Made by a program: the position numbers and the translations under genes | The notes under the pieces: model-generated | The model's input: the letters and a program-made list of their open reading frames with translations, nothing else | Told to the model about the DNA's origin: nothing | The model's database searches: none | Shown here: positions 29,646-39,890 of the stretch, piece after piece | How positions within the stretch are numbered: position 1 is the stretch's first letter | Layout of the letters: each line of letters begins with the position of its first letter | From: Prorocentrum cordatum | Taxonomy: Eukaryota > Sar > Dinophyceae > Prorocentrales > Prorocentraceae | Length of the DNA stretch: 64,000 nt | Direction: 5' to 3' | Assembly: GCA_963575745.1 (NCBI GenBank) | Contig: CAUYUJ010014347.1 | Location: 12,501 to 76,500, forward strand

Positions 29646-30240
29646 GTTTTACCCTCCCAGGAATTCTGAGAACCCTCCCGGGGGACGCTAACCAGGGTGG
29701 TTTTCGGCTCCCCCCCCTCGCGCGGACAGCAACAATTTACAGTAGGAGGCAGAAAGCAGTACTGTAACAATGGAAACTGGAACTGGTGCAGGGAGCAGCA
29801 AGCTTAAGCCTCGCAGCCTGATGGTCCCGAAAGGGGGCCGGCGGATTTAGCTGGGACTCGAGTTTCACCGCAGTCGAGTGGCGATGCCACGCGATTGGAT
29901 GCGGCAAGCCGTAATCGGGGCGCCCCTGGATTTTTGAAGGACTTCTCCCGTCTTGCTCGAGTTCTTTTCACCCGCGCCTTTCTTCTGCCCGACTCACCGG
30001 GTTCCACTCCTTGCTCTTTCTCGCCCCTCTCCGGCGGGCTCTTGATGCCCGCGTGCGGGATCGCTGGCGGCCTGAGTCCCCTCCCTCCTTCAGCCTGCTC
30101 TGGCCGAGGAGACATAGTTCACGGATGTCTGTGACCGCTTCGCGTACCCTCACGAGCCCATCCGGGAATTAGAACCCAGGGGAGCCCCCTTCTCGGGAGA
30201 GCGTGGCATCATTGGGATAATCACCTCGGTGAGTCTCATC
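29646..30240. other. no gene recognised
   Basis: Ordinary-looking sequence. Short frames (for example 29804-30115 on the minus strand) have no recognisable motif. Confidence 0.35.
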
Positions 30241-30249
30241 GAGCTAGAG

Positions 30250-30560
30250 GTCTCTTGGGTGCCTCTCGTAGTCGCTCGAAATGTCTCCTTGGGGGCTCTT
30301 CGCGGCCTCTTAGGGCGTCCTTTGGGACCTTTTGGGGGCTCCTGGGGGCCTCTTGGGGCGTTTTGGGGGTCTGTTGGGTTGTTTGGGCATCTTAGGGGCT
30401 TCTTGGGGCCTTCTCGGGACCATATTTCAGGACATTGCTGCAAGAGTCCCCAAGTTCGCCTCTCCAAAATAGCTGTGCTGGAAAAATGCTCCAATAATCC
30501 CAGAAGTCCCTTCTTGAGGCGCTCCTGGGACCATCACGGGGCCCTCTTGGGCCCCCGGTC
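30250..30560 (+). repeat. CTTGGGGCC-type repeat
   Basis: Repeated CCTCTTAGGGCGTC, CTCTTGGGGC and GTTTTGGGGGTC blocks with irregular 14-30 bp spacing, the same style as 12775-16135 and 57815-58030. Confidence 0.5.
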
Positions 30561-30939
30561 TTTGGGACTTCGAGACTTATGCTTCTCTCTTTCCTGCTCC
30601 GCACCGCCGCTTTCTCATAGGTAAACTGCTGGGCCTCAGCGACAAGAAGCGTCAGCAGAGCTTGGCATCGCTCGGACGTGAGCATTTTATCCTTGGCGAG
30701 GACCATCGATGATACGCACGCGAAACCGAAACATGCATGGGTGGGGAATGGACGTCCGAGCGATGGCCAGTAAGGCGTCAGCAGAGGCTGCCGCCAGAGC
30801 AGCAGCAGCTACGAGCAAGAAGAGGGTGCCTTGCACAAGACAGCAAGAGCCCTCGGCGGCATCACGACGGTCGCCACCAGCAGATCTTTCACAAGGGAAG
30901 GCGGATGCAAGACGAGAGGCCACACGATCAAGCTCCGTC

Positions 30940-31057
30940 CCGCCTCCTCCCCCTCCCCCTCTCCCTCCCCCTCCCCCTCTCTGTCCTCCTCCACCTCCTC
31001 CTCCCCCTCCGCCTCCTCCTCATCCTCCTTGTCATCCTCCTCCGCCTCCTCCTCCGT
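30940..31057 (-). repeat. (CCT)n-rich tract
   Basis: CCTCCTCCCCCT triplets with CATCCT interruptions. The frame upstream on the plus strand (30709-30940, Ala/Ser-rich) is not recognised. Confidence 0.85.
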
Positions 31058-31611
31058 AGCGATTTTGGTTCAAGATACTTTGTTCCACAGGGGCACACGT
31101 GGATACCGCTAGTCCGCGGCAGGCAAGGTTATTCAGCATGGCATCGTTTTCTCTGGGAGTCCCGCACCCTCCGTCTACCAGCGCAGGCGGGCTTCGAGCT
31201 CCTACTCGCTCATCCCAGAGATGGCGCCGCTCTCATACTCGTGGTCTCGCTGCGGGGGCTGCAACAACGGGGGCTCAACAATGAGGGCTTCTGCGTCAAG
31301 CGCGGCTCGGATATCACCATTTGGGCTGATTCGAGGCGCAGCAAGTCAGTGGACGAGAACCCGTCTTGGGGTAACATGTCCAACGGCACGTGCGCAGAGG
31401 TGGTGTGCAGTCGCGCTCGCCAAGTTCGGGCCCGATCTGGCCATGGAGGCGCAGCCGGGAGAGATGCAAAACACCATCACCCATAACAAAATAAAATACG
31501 AATATCAAGGCGTTACCCAAGGCGGCAATACTCAAGCAGGCCATTGGGAATATCAGCGCGGCGAAGAACAAGTAGGAGAGTCTCGCTAGGAAGCCTGCAG
31601 ACGCGGAGAAG

Positions 31612-32266
31612 GTGGCGCAGAAGTTGCACGACCAGTTGGAGCAGGCGGATTTGGTGGTTCAACGAATCACAGGAGAAGCATGCGCGAGACCTGGAGGAGT
31701 ACGATTCCCTTGTGGAGTTGGAAGGTACGGCGGGCAAGGACATCGACGACCTGGAGCAGGAGTAGGAGGACCAGCTCAAGCAGTTCAGAGCGGATGTCGT
31801 GCACCTGCAGCGGGCCAAGGCCGAGGCCAATGAGGACGAAATGTTGGCCATGGTTGTCGAGCAGGCAACGCGTCTTATGGTGGAACATGCGCAGAAGAAG
31901 AGGAAGGTCGACAACGCTGAAAGGCCACTTGCGCAAGCGCCTCCTCCTGCTCCCGCAGAGACGTGCAACATCACATCATAGCCTAACCTGTCGAAGCAGA
32001 TGGACAAAGTCGAGAACATTAACGAGCCCCTATCAGACAGCAAGGCCAACGCAAGAGCGGCTATGGCGGCAGCGAGGAAGACCAGTGTTGAGGCGTATCC
32101 TGGGGGCTCGAACTCCTGGCTCTGGCAGTCGCGTTGGCGAGGAGCTGCTTTGCCAGGAGGCGGAGAGCAGCACGGCGATATTCTCCACCATCATCACGCA
32201 GTGGGGAGAGAAACTCCACTCCTTGGCCGATGTGCTCGCACCCGGCGGAGTGAGCAAACCCAAGTA
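31612..32266 (+). pseudogene. LINE-B ORF1-like coiled coil
   Basis: One frame reads KHARDLEEYDSLVELEG ... DIDDLEQE, stop TAG 31763-31765, then EDQLKQFRADVVHLQRAKAE ... QKKRKVDNAE, stop TAG 31979-31981, then MDKVENINEPLSDSKANAR and on to a TGA at 32267-32269. Charged heptad-rich helices followed by a Pro/Ala hinge fit the multimerisation part of a LINE ORF1. An alternative frame upstream (31612) supplies AQKLHDQLEQADLVVQRI. Both TAG codons are one transition from CAG. Confidence 0.5.
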
Positions 32267-32272
32267 TGAATT

Positions 32273-32880
32273 GTGAAAGACGATTGGGAATCAGCGGTAA
32301 CGGCAGCCACTATGACTCACCGGCCGAAGGGAGGAACCAGCGGGGATTATATGCTCGTGGCGAAGTCGCACCTGGCGGCGACGACGTACAGTGAGATGCG
32401 CGAGAGCATGACGAAGCAAGGCTGCCGCGACCCCTTCCGAGAGTTTTCGGCTCTGAACCTGCGCTTCAAGGGAGGTAGTTTGGTTTTCTTTCCCCTGTAC
32501 CTACTACGGAGGGAGGGCGCGCACGGCAGCTATGTCGAGAAGATCAAGAGCCTCTCTACTTTCAAGGCAACAGAACACATCCATTCCAACTGGGGCCAGG
32601 CGCCAGCGGCCGTGGAGAAGCCGGGCTTTCCAGTGAGGCTTGAGGCTATGGGGGCCAGATTATCAAGCCGATTTTGGAGGTCACAACCGACAACGGCAAT
32701 GGCAGTCTCATCGACTTCGCGACGGTGCTCGAGGACGCGGCGAGAAACATCATCATCGAGGTGGTGGCGGCTGTACCCTGGCGCACGCACACGGGCCTGA
32801 GAGTTGTGGCCTTTGGGCGGCCCCAGATTTGGTGACGCGGGCATTTGGATTTACCGAGGCCCCATGCCGCCGGCCCCTCC
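32273..32880 (+). pseudogene. LINE-B endonuclease (EEP-like) domain, frameshifted
   Basis: The first frame reads VTAATMTHRPKGGTSGDYML ... FSALNLRFKGGSLVFFPLYL, matching the central strands of the EEP domain in dinoflagellate LINEs. Near 32640 the frame shifts, and the continuation reads ILEVTTDNGNGSLIDFATVL ... AAVPWRTHTGLRVVAFG, i.e. the 'GSLID' segment and the terminal 'WRTHxGL' His motif. The N-terminal catalytic Glu segment is not visible. Assignment rests on motif order, with no single strong motif. Confidence 0.5.
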
Positions 32881-33031
32881 CAGGCAGAGGTCGTCCGACC
32901 ATGACATCCGGCGCAGCGTGCAGACGGGGGCGGCAAGGTCGCGGCGCATGGCGGCTCTCCCCGAGGATGCGCAGGATGAGTTTAGCACCATCGGGCCGTC
33001 CTCGACCAGAACGGAAGTTGTGAGGACAGCC

Positions 33032-33086
33032 GGTGTGTGTGTGTGTGTGCGTGTGTGTGTCTGAGAGTGTGTGTGTGTGTGTGTGC

Positions 33087-33130
<44 letters not shown>

Positions 33131-33202
33131 GTGTGTGTGTGTGCGTGTGTGTGTGTGTGTGTTTGTGTGCGTGCGTGCGTGCGTGCGTGCGTGCGTCGGT
33201 GC

Positions 33203-33237
<35 letters not shown>

Positions 33238-33265
33238 TGCGCGTGCGCGCGCGTGCGCGCGCGCG
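33032..33265 (+). repeat. (TG)n microsatellite inside LINE-B
   Basis: TG dinucleotides with CG and GCGTGC interruptions over ~235 bp, passing into a GGGTGGGTGG and poly-G run to 33290. Poly-Cys-Val and Thr-His frames through it are compositional. It separates the EN and RT parts of LINE-B. Confidence 0.95.
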
Positions 33266-33299
33266 GGTGGGTGGGTGGGGCGGGGGGGGGGCGCCGAAG

Positions 33300-34139
33300 G
33301 CCACCGTTCCGTGCTGCGCCTCGTGGAGCAGGTGACCTCGGGCGAGCGCGCGGCCTGGGTCGCGGCGCGGGGGGGGGGGGGGTGCGATCGTCGTAGCGGG
33401 CGAGATCTCAGCGGGGGAAGCATGCTCACAGAGGAGGAGGCGACGCCCGGTCGCTCCCATATGATGCGCCAGCCCGCGGGGCGCTGGCCCGTCGTTGGGG
33501 CGCCCGTCGCGCGCCGCGCTGCCCCCCGGAAGAATGGCGCCGGCGCCAGGCAGCAGAGCGCATGCGCGGCGTACCTCTTGTCGCAGTACAAGCGGCTGCA
33601 ATGGTTGGGGCTCGCGCAAGTCTTCGGCGAGAGTCGAGTCCGCGAGTGGGCGGGCGCGCGCGCTGCTGTTCCAGTGCGCGAGGAGGCTTGCGCTGGAGGA
33701 GCTCGAACAGATATAGTCAGTGGGCGGGGCGCCACTTGGCCGCGGCTGTGGCGCAAGGGCCTGCGCTGCAGCGGCGGTTCACCCAGCGGGCCGAGCGCGC
33801 GCGGAACGAGTCGCCAGGCGTGCCCCGCAGACGCGCGAAGGAGCCAGCGCGGCCCGTCACCGAACAGTGCCATAGCGGCGCGAGCTCAGCGGGCCCCGAC
33901 ATTTCCATGCTAACGAAAGCGGGGAGATATAATAATGCATGGGCAAACGAGAGCTGGGGGGGCGTCGAGGCAGAGCTGCGCAACGTGCGCCAACAGGCCC
34001 GAGCAGAGGAGTTGCCCTCAGTCGCGATCGAAGAGTCGGACGCGGCGGTTGCTGCCGCGAGCCCCAGCGAGGCCGGGGGCGTCGACGGCCTCGCTCCGCG
34101 GCATCAAGCACGCCCCCCCCCAAGTGGCGAGGCAGCGGC
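33300..34139 (+). pseudogene. LINE-B EN-RT linker region
   Basis: GC-rich sequence, no frame stays coherent. Fragments such as YLLSQYKRLQWLGLAQVFGE and CARRLALEELEQI (in a different frame) have the Arg/Leu-rich composition of the region between endonuclease and RT. No motif is decisive. Confidence 0.35.
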
Positions 34140-35000
34140 TAGTCGAGCTGATCGGCGTATGCGAGCAGTCGGGCACGTGGCCTCGCCAGTGGGCGGCGAC
34201 CTCGGGCGCTCGCTCCCACGTCGTCTGCTGGCGAGCGGGTCCTGCGCATGATGCCGCGCCCAGTCGAGTTATGGAGAAGGGCAAGGGCGCCCCCGCGCAG
34301 TGGCTGGGGCGACTCTTCAAGCGCCCACTGGGGCGCGGCCATCAGCGGCAGTCCGGCTTTAAGGGCAGGGCTGGGACGCGCGCGTCTAGGCGAGGCAGGG
34401 CGCGTGCTTGTCATCGCGAGCCTCGCCCTCGTCAAGGACATCGGGGAGTTATATAACAGCGCCAGCCTCGTGCTCCTCATGGGGGCCGCCAGGGAGGTTG
34501 GCTACCCGGCGGCAGTGGATGGTTACGGAGGTGATTACGTTTGCTGCGCCGCGCTTCTTAGAGGACAGGGCGGCATTGAACGAGGCGATCTGGGCGGCGC
34601 GCCCCATGGTGGTTGGCTCGCCCAGGACCGTCAGCCTTGCGAAGGAATTTCTACGTCCCGCCTTGCGGAGAGCGCGCCTGGTCTCCCCGAGATCAGGGCC
34701 ATGGGCATTCGCGGGCGACTCGGTGGCTAGGGCCGAGGGCGCAGAGCAGGATGCACTTGGGCAGCTGGTTGAAGCGGCGATGGAGCTGGCCCGAGGCACG
34801 AAGCTGCCGCGGCTAGGGGTATCTGACAAGACGGCAATCATCGGCGCGTCCAGGGAGGTGGTCAAGGGGTCGGCAAACACGCTGCGAAGCGGGGGTATCC
34901 CAGCCAAGGTGGTCCACAACAGGCAGGACCTGGGCTTGGGCGCAGGCGTGAGACATAACAGTTCGCGCGCTTAAGCAGCGCATCCAGAAGGCCACGCAGC
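34140..35000 (+). pseudogene. LINE-B reverse transcriptase, catalytic box mutated
   Basis: Fragments in order: LVELIGVCEQSGTWPRQWAA (fingers), LVKDIGELYNSASLVLLMGA (motif A region), ITFAAPRFLEDRAALNEAIW, then WAFAGDSVARAEG at ~34702-34740, then GVSDKTAIIGASREVV (motif D) and HNRQDLGLGAGVRH (motif E). Motif C should read [FY]xDD; here it is F-A-G-D (34708-34719), with Gly for the first Asp. The pieces lie in at least two frames. Confidence 0.65.
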
Positions 35001-36105
35001 GGTTTGCAAATATCCAGAGAACGAGGCGCTCGCCAAGGAGGCCGAGGGCCCATGGGCCGCGTGGGGCCCTCCCGCAGGCGCGATGCGGCCGCCGAGCCTT
35101 CGGGCTCTCGCCCTCGGAGCTTGCCCAGCTCCGACGGCGTGCGGGACAGGTGGCCACTGGCCTCGCCGTCGAGATGTGGGAGGTGGGAGGAGAGCTTGGC
35201 CTGGAGATTCCGAAAGAGAGCGGTTTCGGAATGGTTGGCGATGCGGCAGCATAGCCTGCAGTTGCACGAGAGAGCGAAGTTGGCCTGGGCAAAAGATCAG
35301 GCAGGAGTTGCTCGGAGCTGGGCGGAGAGGGTGGGCCTGCGTCGAGGGCTCTATCGCCGCGCTGCGTCGGCTGGCGGCCTACCGGCGCGACGGACTGGGG
35401 GGGGCCGCTGCCGGGCGGGCGTCTTCAGGCGCGGCGCGTGCCCCGCAGCGCGGGCGAGGCTTTCGCCCAGGACTGGGGGCGCGTGGCCATCCTCGGAGAC
35501 CCGGTCGGCGACGCGCGCAGGATGTGCCGGGGCGGGGCAGCCAAGCACGAGGATGGCAGGGGCGCGCGGGAAGGCGCGGGCGTCTGGGGGGCGCGGAGAG
35601 AGCCGAAGTTCCACGAGGAGAGGGCGTCGGACTTGGCGGCGCTCAACCCCTTCGTCGCATCATACGGTCAGTGGGCCAGGGCCGAGGGCAGCGTGCAGAT
35701 TACCTTGCGAGTTCGACGCGCTGCCCGCGTTGCGAGCTCAAGGAGGACGCGCTGCGCCGCCGCGTCTCGGGGCGCGAGAAGAACGCAGGCCACGAGGATT
35801 TAGAGAGGACAGATGGGCTCGCGGCGCGGGCGGCCGCCCGGCCCGAGACGGCCCCCGTGTTCTGGTCGAGGGGCATGCCTTCGACCATCCTGGCGGCGCT
35901 CGAGTTCGATGGCCAGCGCGTCGGCGCGCTCAGCTTGCAGCGCCATTTGCGCGGCCTCGCCATTTGCACTGCGGCTCAGTGCGCGCATGTATTTGGCGAT
36001 GGCTCGGGGGGGGGGGGGGGGGGGCGATTTTCTGGCGATCCCAGGGGGGGGCGCTGCGGAGCGGCGATCGGGGGCTTCGCTCTGGACTCTGGGTGGGCCT
36101 GAACC
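35001..36105 (+). pseudogene. LINE-B RT-RNase H connection
   Basis: Arg/Ala-rich, GC-rich sequence open in one frame from 35004 to 36530. The part FRKRAVSEWLAMRQHSLQLH resembles the charged connection of LINE polyproteins, but nothing here is diagnostic. A 17-G run at about 36007 marks a likely frameshift point. Confidence 0.35.
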
Positions 36106-36520
36106 ATGGGGGGGGCCCGTGGGCGCCCGCTCTTGGGAGAGGTCCAAACTGCCACCCGAGCACAAGCGCTCGCTGTCTGCTTGGCTCTGGAGGCAGCCCC
36201 AGCCAGCGTGGCATTACGTTCGCCACCGACCACACAGCGATCGCCATGTTTTGGGAATCGAGAGTCCGCTGGCCCGGCCCTGCTGGGGCCAGCGAGGACT
36301 TCTGGACCCGGGCCCGAAGTCACTTCCCGGGCCGACAATGGAGGAGCGTTCGCGCGGCTTGGTTACCGCCCCGCCAAGAAGAAACCCCAGAAAATTTCAA
36401 CGCGCGAGAGAAACTGTGTTTTCATCCCCTGGCAACGCCCGCGCTGATTCGCGGGCGGGGGAGGCGGCGGAGTTGGCGCGGGGCGGCGCGGTGGGTCGGG
36501 GCCCCGAGACGGATCGCATC
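36106..36520 (+). pseudogene. LINE-B RNase H domain, Glu lost
   Basis: In one frame: LLGEVQTATRAQALAVCLAL, the 'GxxQTxxRAELxA' strand-helix of LINE RNase H, with Gln (codon at 36163-36165) where the catalytic Glu is expected. After a shift before 36209: ITFATDHTAIAMFWESRVRW (third carboxylate, TDH), then a Trp/Arg stretch. The first-Asp strand is not found with confidence. Confidence 0.55.
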
Positions 36521-36889
36521 GATGCGATAGTTTCGTTGATGCGCCGCCGGGCCAGGCGCGCGCCGGCGGCCGCGGCGGAAGCGCAGGGCAAAGTTCGGGC
36601 CGACAGGGCCCCGAGAGTGGCCCAGAGGTTGCCGAGGCAAGCGGTCTTCGCAGCAGCTGCCAACACACTAGAGCTGCGCGGAGCCTCGCAGAAATTTTGG
36701 CGGCGCGCGGCGCGCGAGAGGGCCATTCCCAGATGCGAGCTGGCCGCGGGAGTTTGTAGAGCCCCCCCCCCAGCTAGAGAGTGGAGAGGGGTCGTGGCAG
36801 CGGTCGGAGAGCGCATCGCCCCAGCCGTCAGGGGGCGCGGAGTGCGCCAACGCGCCCCCTATTGTCGCGCACAGTTCAGTATGTAGAAC

Positions 36890-37260
36890 AGTGGTTCCTG
36901 TATGTTTGTTCGAACTGCGGTTTGTGCGCTGCTATAGACCCCGGTAGTTCAGCCCCGAGGCGTAAGGGGAAGAACCCTTGAAAGGGTTGGGGAACCTGTC
37001 GAGGCTCCGCAAAGGTTTGTTTCCTCGGCGCGAATCCCCCCCCCTAAGGTAGCCAGTGAGGCTACGAGCGCCCGAGAGAAGGCAGCCTGAGGTGCAGCAG
37101 CTAACGTAAGCCATGGTAATGAATGAGCGCGCGTTCTTGAACAAATGCTTGAGAAAACGCGGATTTATTACAACCAGAAGCGGTTTCGTTAATTGCGCCG
37201 CCGAGTCAAAACAAAACCAACTTTCATCCAGTTAACGCAGAAGCCTGCTTACTCAATTCA
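36890..37260 (+). other. LINE-B 3' untranslated part and flank
   Basis: Non-coding. Contains CCCTTGAAAGGGTTGGGG, an imperfect CCTTTGCGGAGCCTCGAC-type stem with GGCTCCGCAAAGG, and a poly-C run at 37027. No poly(A) or tandem tail marks the end, so the boundary at ~37050 is a guess. Confidence 0.35.
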
Positions 37261-37567
37261 AGAACGTGTGTTCAACATCCGGGGCCGCCGTCCTAACTCC
37301 CAAATCCGGTCACCAGCGTGACCAGAGCGGCCTGATCAGCAGTGCAGCAGTGGGCTCGGGAGCACCACCGGTGGACTTCCCAGGTACCGGCCGTGGCAAG
37401 GATGCTGGGCTTCGGGAGGCCCAGACGGGGGCGGGGTGCCGCCGCGCGGCCCCCTCCAGGCCAGGCCGCCTCCAGGGAACCCCTCTTGGACGAGGAGGAG
37501 GGCTGCTCCAGTGGCCAAGAATCGTTCTTTCCCTCAGGACAGCGTCCGTTATCCAAGGGTCCAAAGG

Positions 37568-37680
37568 GTCCTCCTCCTCCTCTTCCTCCTCCTCCTCCTC
37601 CTCCTCCTCCTCCTCCTCCCCCGCCTCCTCTTATCCCTCCCCCGCCTCCTCCTCCCTCTCCCCCCCAGTCCTCCCCTCCC
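37568..37680 (-). repeat. (TCC)n array
   Basis: TCC triplets to ~37620 and then CCTCCCCC-rich sequence. Flanking 37270-37565 and 37681-38240 hold no recognised gene; a CGATATCGATTTCGGCC palindromic patch is at ~37896. Confidence 0.9.
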
Positions 37681-38446
37681 TCCTCTGGTCCGTCGCGGCC
37701 GGTCTGCTCCGCCCGGCCTTGCGTCGCGTTTCGGCCTGCCCCCCGTTCCGCCTCAGTAGAGGGATGCTGCCCCCACAAGGGGGTGCAGCCGCTTCGCTGC
37801 ACCGATATCGGCCCCGGCCCGCTCCGAGTCCCGTGCGATTCTCCGACGATCCCGTCGTCCGCTCAGCTTCAGGGCTGCCCACAAGGGGCAGCCGATTCGA
37901 TATCGATTTCGGCCGGCCCAATCCGATGCGTTTCCGATTATCCGACGATGTTCGGTGCGACCTGGTGCTACTTCGGCGGCAGGTAAGTCCATACGGGGTA
38001 AGTCCTTACGGAGTGCTCGGTCCCCGTATGGACTTATTTCGTGTGGTTTTCGCCTCTCCTGACTCTTGTGCGTCTTGGCGTGGCCGATCCGCTTTGATTC
38101 TGACTCCGTGCCGATGCGGCCCGACTCGACGCGCGTTCCGATCCGACCCGGTGTTCACGATTCGGTGATGTGTGGTGTTGCCCCTTCTCTTTCCTCCGCC
38201 TCCCTCCGCGGAGGCCAGGCCGTGGTGACGTGGTGAATGTGCAGTGATATGTGATTGCGGGTGGGGGCCACCCTTTGCCGCGGTGGAGCAGGCCATTAAG
38301 TCCTCTTTCTCCCTGCTGGCGCCCGCCAGTCTTCTGGTGACGACCCTGCCAAGCGGGTCCGCGGAGACGCGGGGCTCGCTGGCTTCTTCGGCACGGCGCC
38401 CTTGCCAGGAGCGCCGCGCCGTGCTGCCTGGGCGCTCGCAGATCTT

Positions 38447-38549
38447 GATGGGCTTGTTTTCCACCGCCACCACCATAAGTTGGAGGGGGAGGGGGTCCTC
38501 CTCCTCCTCCTCCTCCTCCTCCTCATCCTCATCCTCATCCTCATCCTCC

Positions 38550-38589
<40 letters not shown>

Positions 38590-38700
38590 CATTCTTCTCC
38601 TCCTGCTCCTCCTGGTCCTCCTTTTCGTCCTCCTCCTCGTCCTCCACCTCCTTCCTCCCTCCAACTTATGGTGGTAGTGGTGGTGGAAAACAGGCCCATC
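38447..38700. mobile_element. foldback family F2, copy a, with triplet core
   Basis: Left end GATGGGCTTGTTTTCCACCG (continuing CCACCACCATAAGTTGGAGGG) is inverted at the right end as CCCTCCAACTTATGGTGGTA (continuing GTGGTGGTGGAAAACAGGCCCATC). Between the arms is a TCC/TCA/TCATCC microsatellite. GCTCGCAG (38434-38441) and GCTCGTAG (38704-38711) may be an imperfect target duplication. A second copy is at 44542-44701. Confidence 0.75.
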
Positions 38701-38711
38701 AGAGCTCGTAG

Positions 38712-39360
38712 GCGGTCGAGCATCATGTGAAGATCTGTCAGAATTCCGTTTCCGACAAGGTAGTTGCGTACACAGTTTCGCACAGGCAGGAAAGACAGGT
38801 TTGCAGCAACGTTTCTTGCCTCCGCAGCCAGTTGCCTCAGAGGCTCCGCAGAGGCCCATGCTAGCAGCACGCTGCGAACTGCACACCCGCGTTGAGTCCA
38901 GGAATTCGGATGCAACTCCGGGGAGGTACAGTTCTGACTTTGCCCTGGTCCGAAATCCGATTGAATCCAGCTTAGTCCCGCTTAATCCTGCTTACTTCCG
39001 TTTACCCAGGTCTGTTAATATCGCTTAATCCGCCGCCGAATCTGGCGTAGCAAACCCCCAATGGGGTTTAATCCTCTTGAATCCTTCCGACGAAGACCTC
39101 CCAGTTAGTTGCTTCCTAACGTACTGTGCACCAGTGTTGAGGAAAATCTTTGCTCGTCCCTGCACGTTCGGGCCCCCCTGGCCCAGGGGGCCGCTTCTCT
39201 CTCACCCCTGCGTGCATACAAGGTTCGACGAAGAGCGAACCTTTCAGGAGATACAAAAAATGATTCCGGAGAAAACCCAATCAGGGCTATAGGGCTAGGG
39301 GGCTAGGGGGCTACGAGCACCCCCGGGCACCTGGGCACCCGAGCGTGCAGCGAAAATCGG
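38712..39360. other. no gene recognised
   Basis: Contains small repeats of GCTTAATCC (38970-39040), a perfect hairpin AAGGTTCG-(7)-CGAACCTT at 39220-39243, and GGGCTAGGGGGCTA repeats at 39290-39315. No protein motif seen. Confidence 0.35.
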
Positions 39361-39369
39361 CGACAAACC

Positions 39370-39402
39370 TAACCTAACCTAAACAAACCTAACCTACAGA
39401 GG
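39370..39402. repeat. short CCTAA-type (telomere-like) tract
   Basis: AACCTAACCTAACCTAAAC and AAACCTAACCTAC, i.e. six CCTAA(A) units. Far too short to be a telomere; possibly an interstitial remnant or chance. Confidence 0.5.
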
Positions 39403-39419
39403 CAAGCTCTGATTGGGAA

Positions 39420-39575
39420 ACATATAGACATATTTATTTGTCGACTCCCAGGAAAATATGGGACAATGCGGAAACTGGGGGGGAAGACGAAACACCAGAA
39501 AATATTTGAAAATTTTGGGGATCCTGGGATTAGTGTCTATTTATTTGTGTGTCTCCTCGGCCCCTTCAGCATTTG
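39420..39575. repeat. dispersed repeat R3, copy 2
   Basis: Matches 27130-27280: GGAAAATATGGGACA, GGGAAGACGAAACACCAG and TATTTGTGTGTCTCC in order. Confidence 0.8.
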
Positions 39576-39593
39576 ATTGACACGCGCGTTTGG

Positions 39594-39678
39594 GGAGGTC
39601 CGTGCGGATTTTGTTTTTGATCGGCGCCAGGAAGGGAGGTTCCAGCGCAGATTCCAGGAAGTCTCCGCGCGGACCTCC
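39594..39678. mobile_element. foldback family F1, copy e
   Basis: GGAGGTCCGTGCGGATTT at the left and TCTCCGCGCGGACCTCC at the right are inverted over 16 bp. This is the shortest copy (85 bp), with a reduced core containing TCCAGCGCAGATTCC. Confidence 0.65.
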
Positions 39679-39727
39679 AGGAGTGCAAGATTTATGCAGT
39701 ATCTTGCCCTTCGTTGGTGATCATTTT

Positions 39728-39890
39728 CTTACTCCGAGTTTCTTAATAAGCGTCGGGGGGGCGTCACCCCCGCCGACAGCCCCACATCGACCCCTGTCGC
39801 GGGCAGCCACCGCGCGCCGAAGGCGCTCCGACCCCCGTCGCGGCGCGACGACGAGGCGAGGTTGACCCCCGTCGGTGGGGTCCCCCCCCC
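39728..39890. repeat. dispersed repeat R5, copy 2
   Basis: ACTCCGAGTTTCTTAATAAG, GCCGAAGGCGCTCCGACCCC and GACGACGAGGCGAGGTTGACCC are shared with 23585-23700. Within it the CCGCCGACAGCCCC-type text is extra. 39900-40620 to its right holds no recognised gene. Confidence 0.75.

Larger units (their letters stand above)
31600..37050 (+). mobile_element. LINE-B, non-LTR retrotransposon, heavily decayed
   Basis: Plus-strand order: coiled-coil ORF1 remnant (31612-32266), EEP-like endonuclease (32273-32880), a (TG)n tract (33032-33265), RT (34140-35000), RNase H (36106-36520) and a non-coding 3' part to about 37050. This is the usual EN-RT-RNase H order, unlike LINE-A. Catalytic positions are mutated and the frame changes many times, so the copy is dead. 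Limits are approximate; no target duplication was found. Confidence 0.7.

Noticed and set aside
33033-33335. Cys/Val-rich 100-codon protein
   Set aside because: Translation of the (TG)n microsatellite.
36940-37030. A tRNA or other structured RNA gene at the end of LINE-B
   Set aside because: Some stems can be drawn (CCCTTGAAAGGG, GCCTCG), but no cloverleaf or known RNA signature; more likely LINE 3' UTR.
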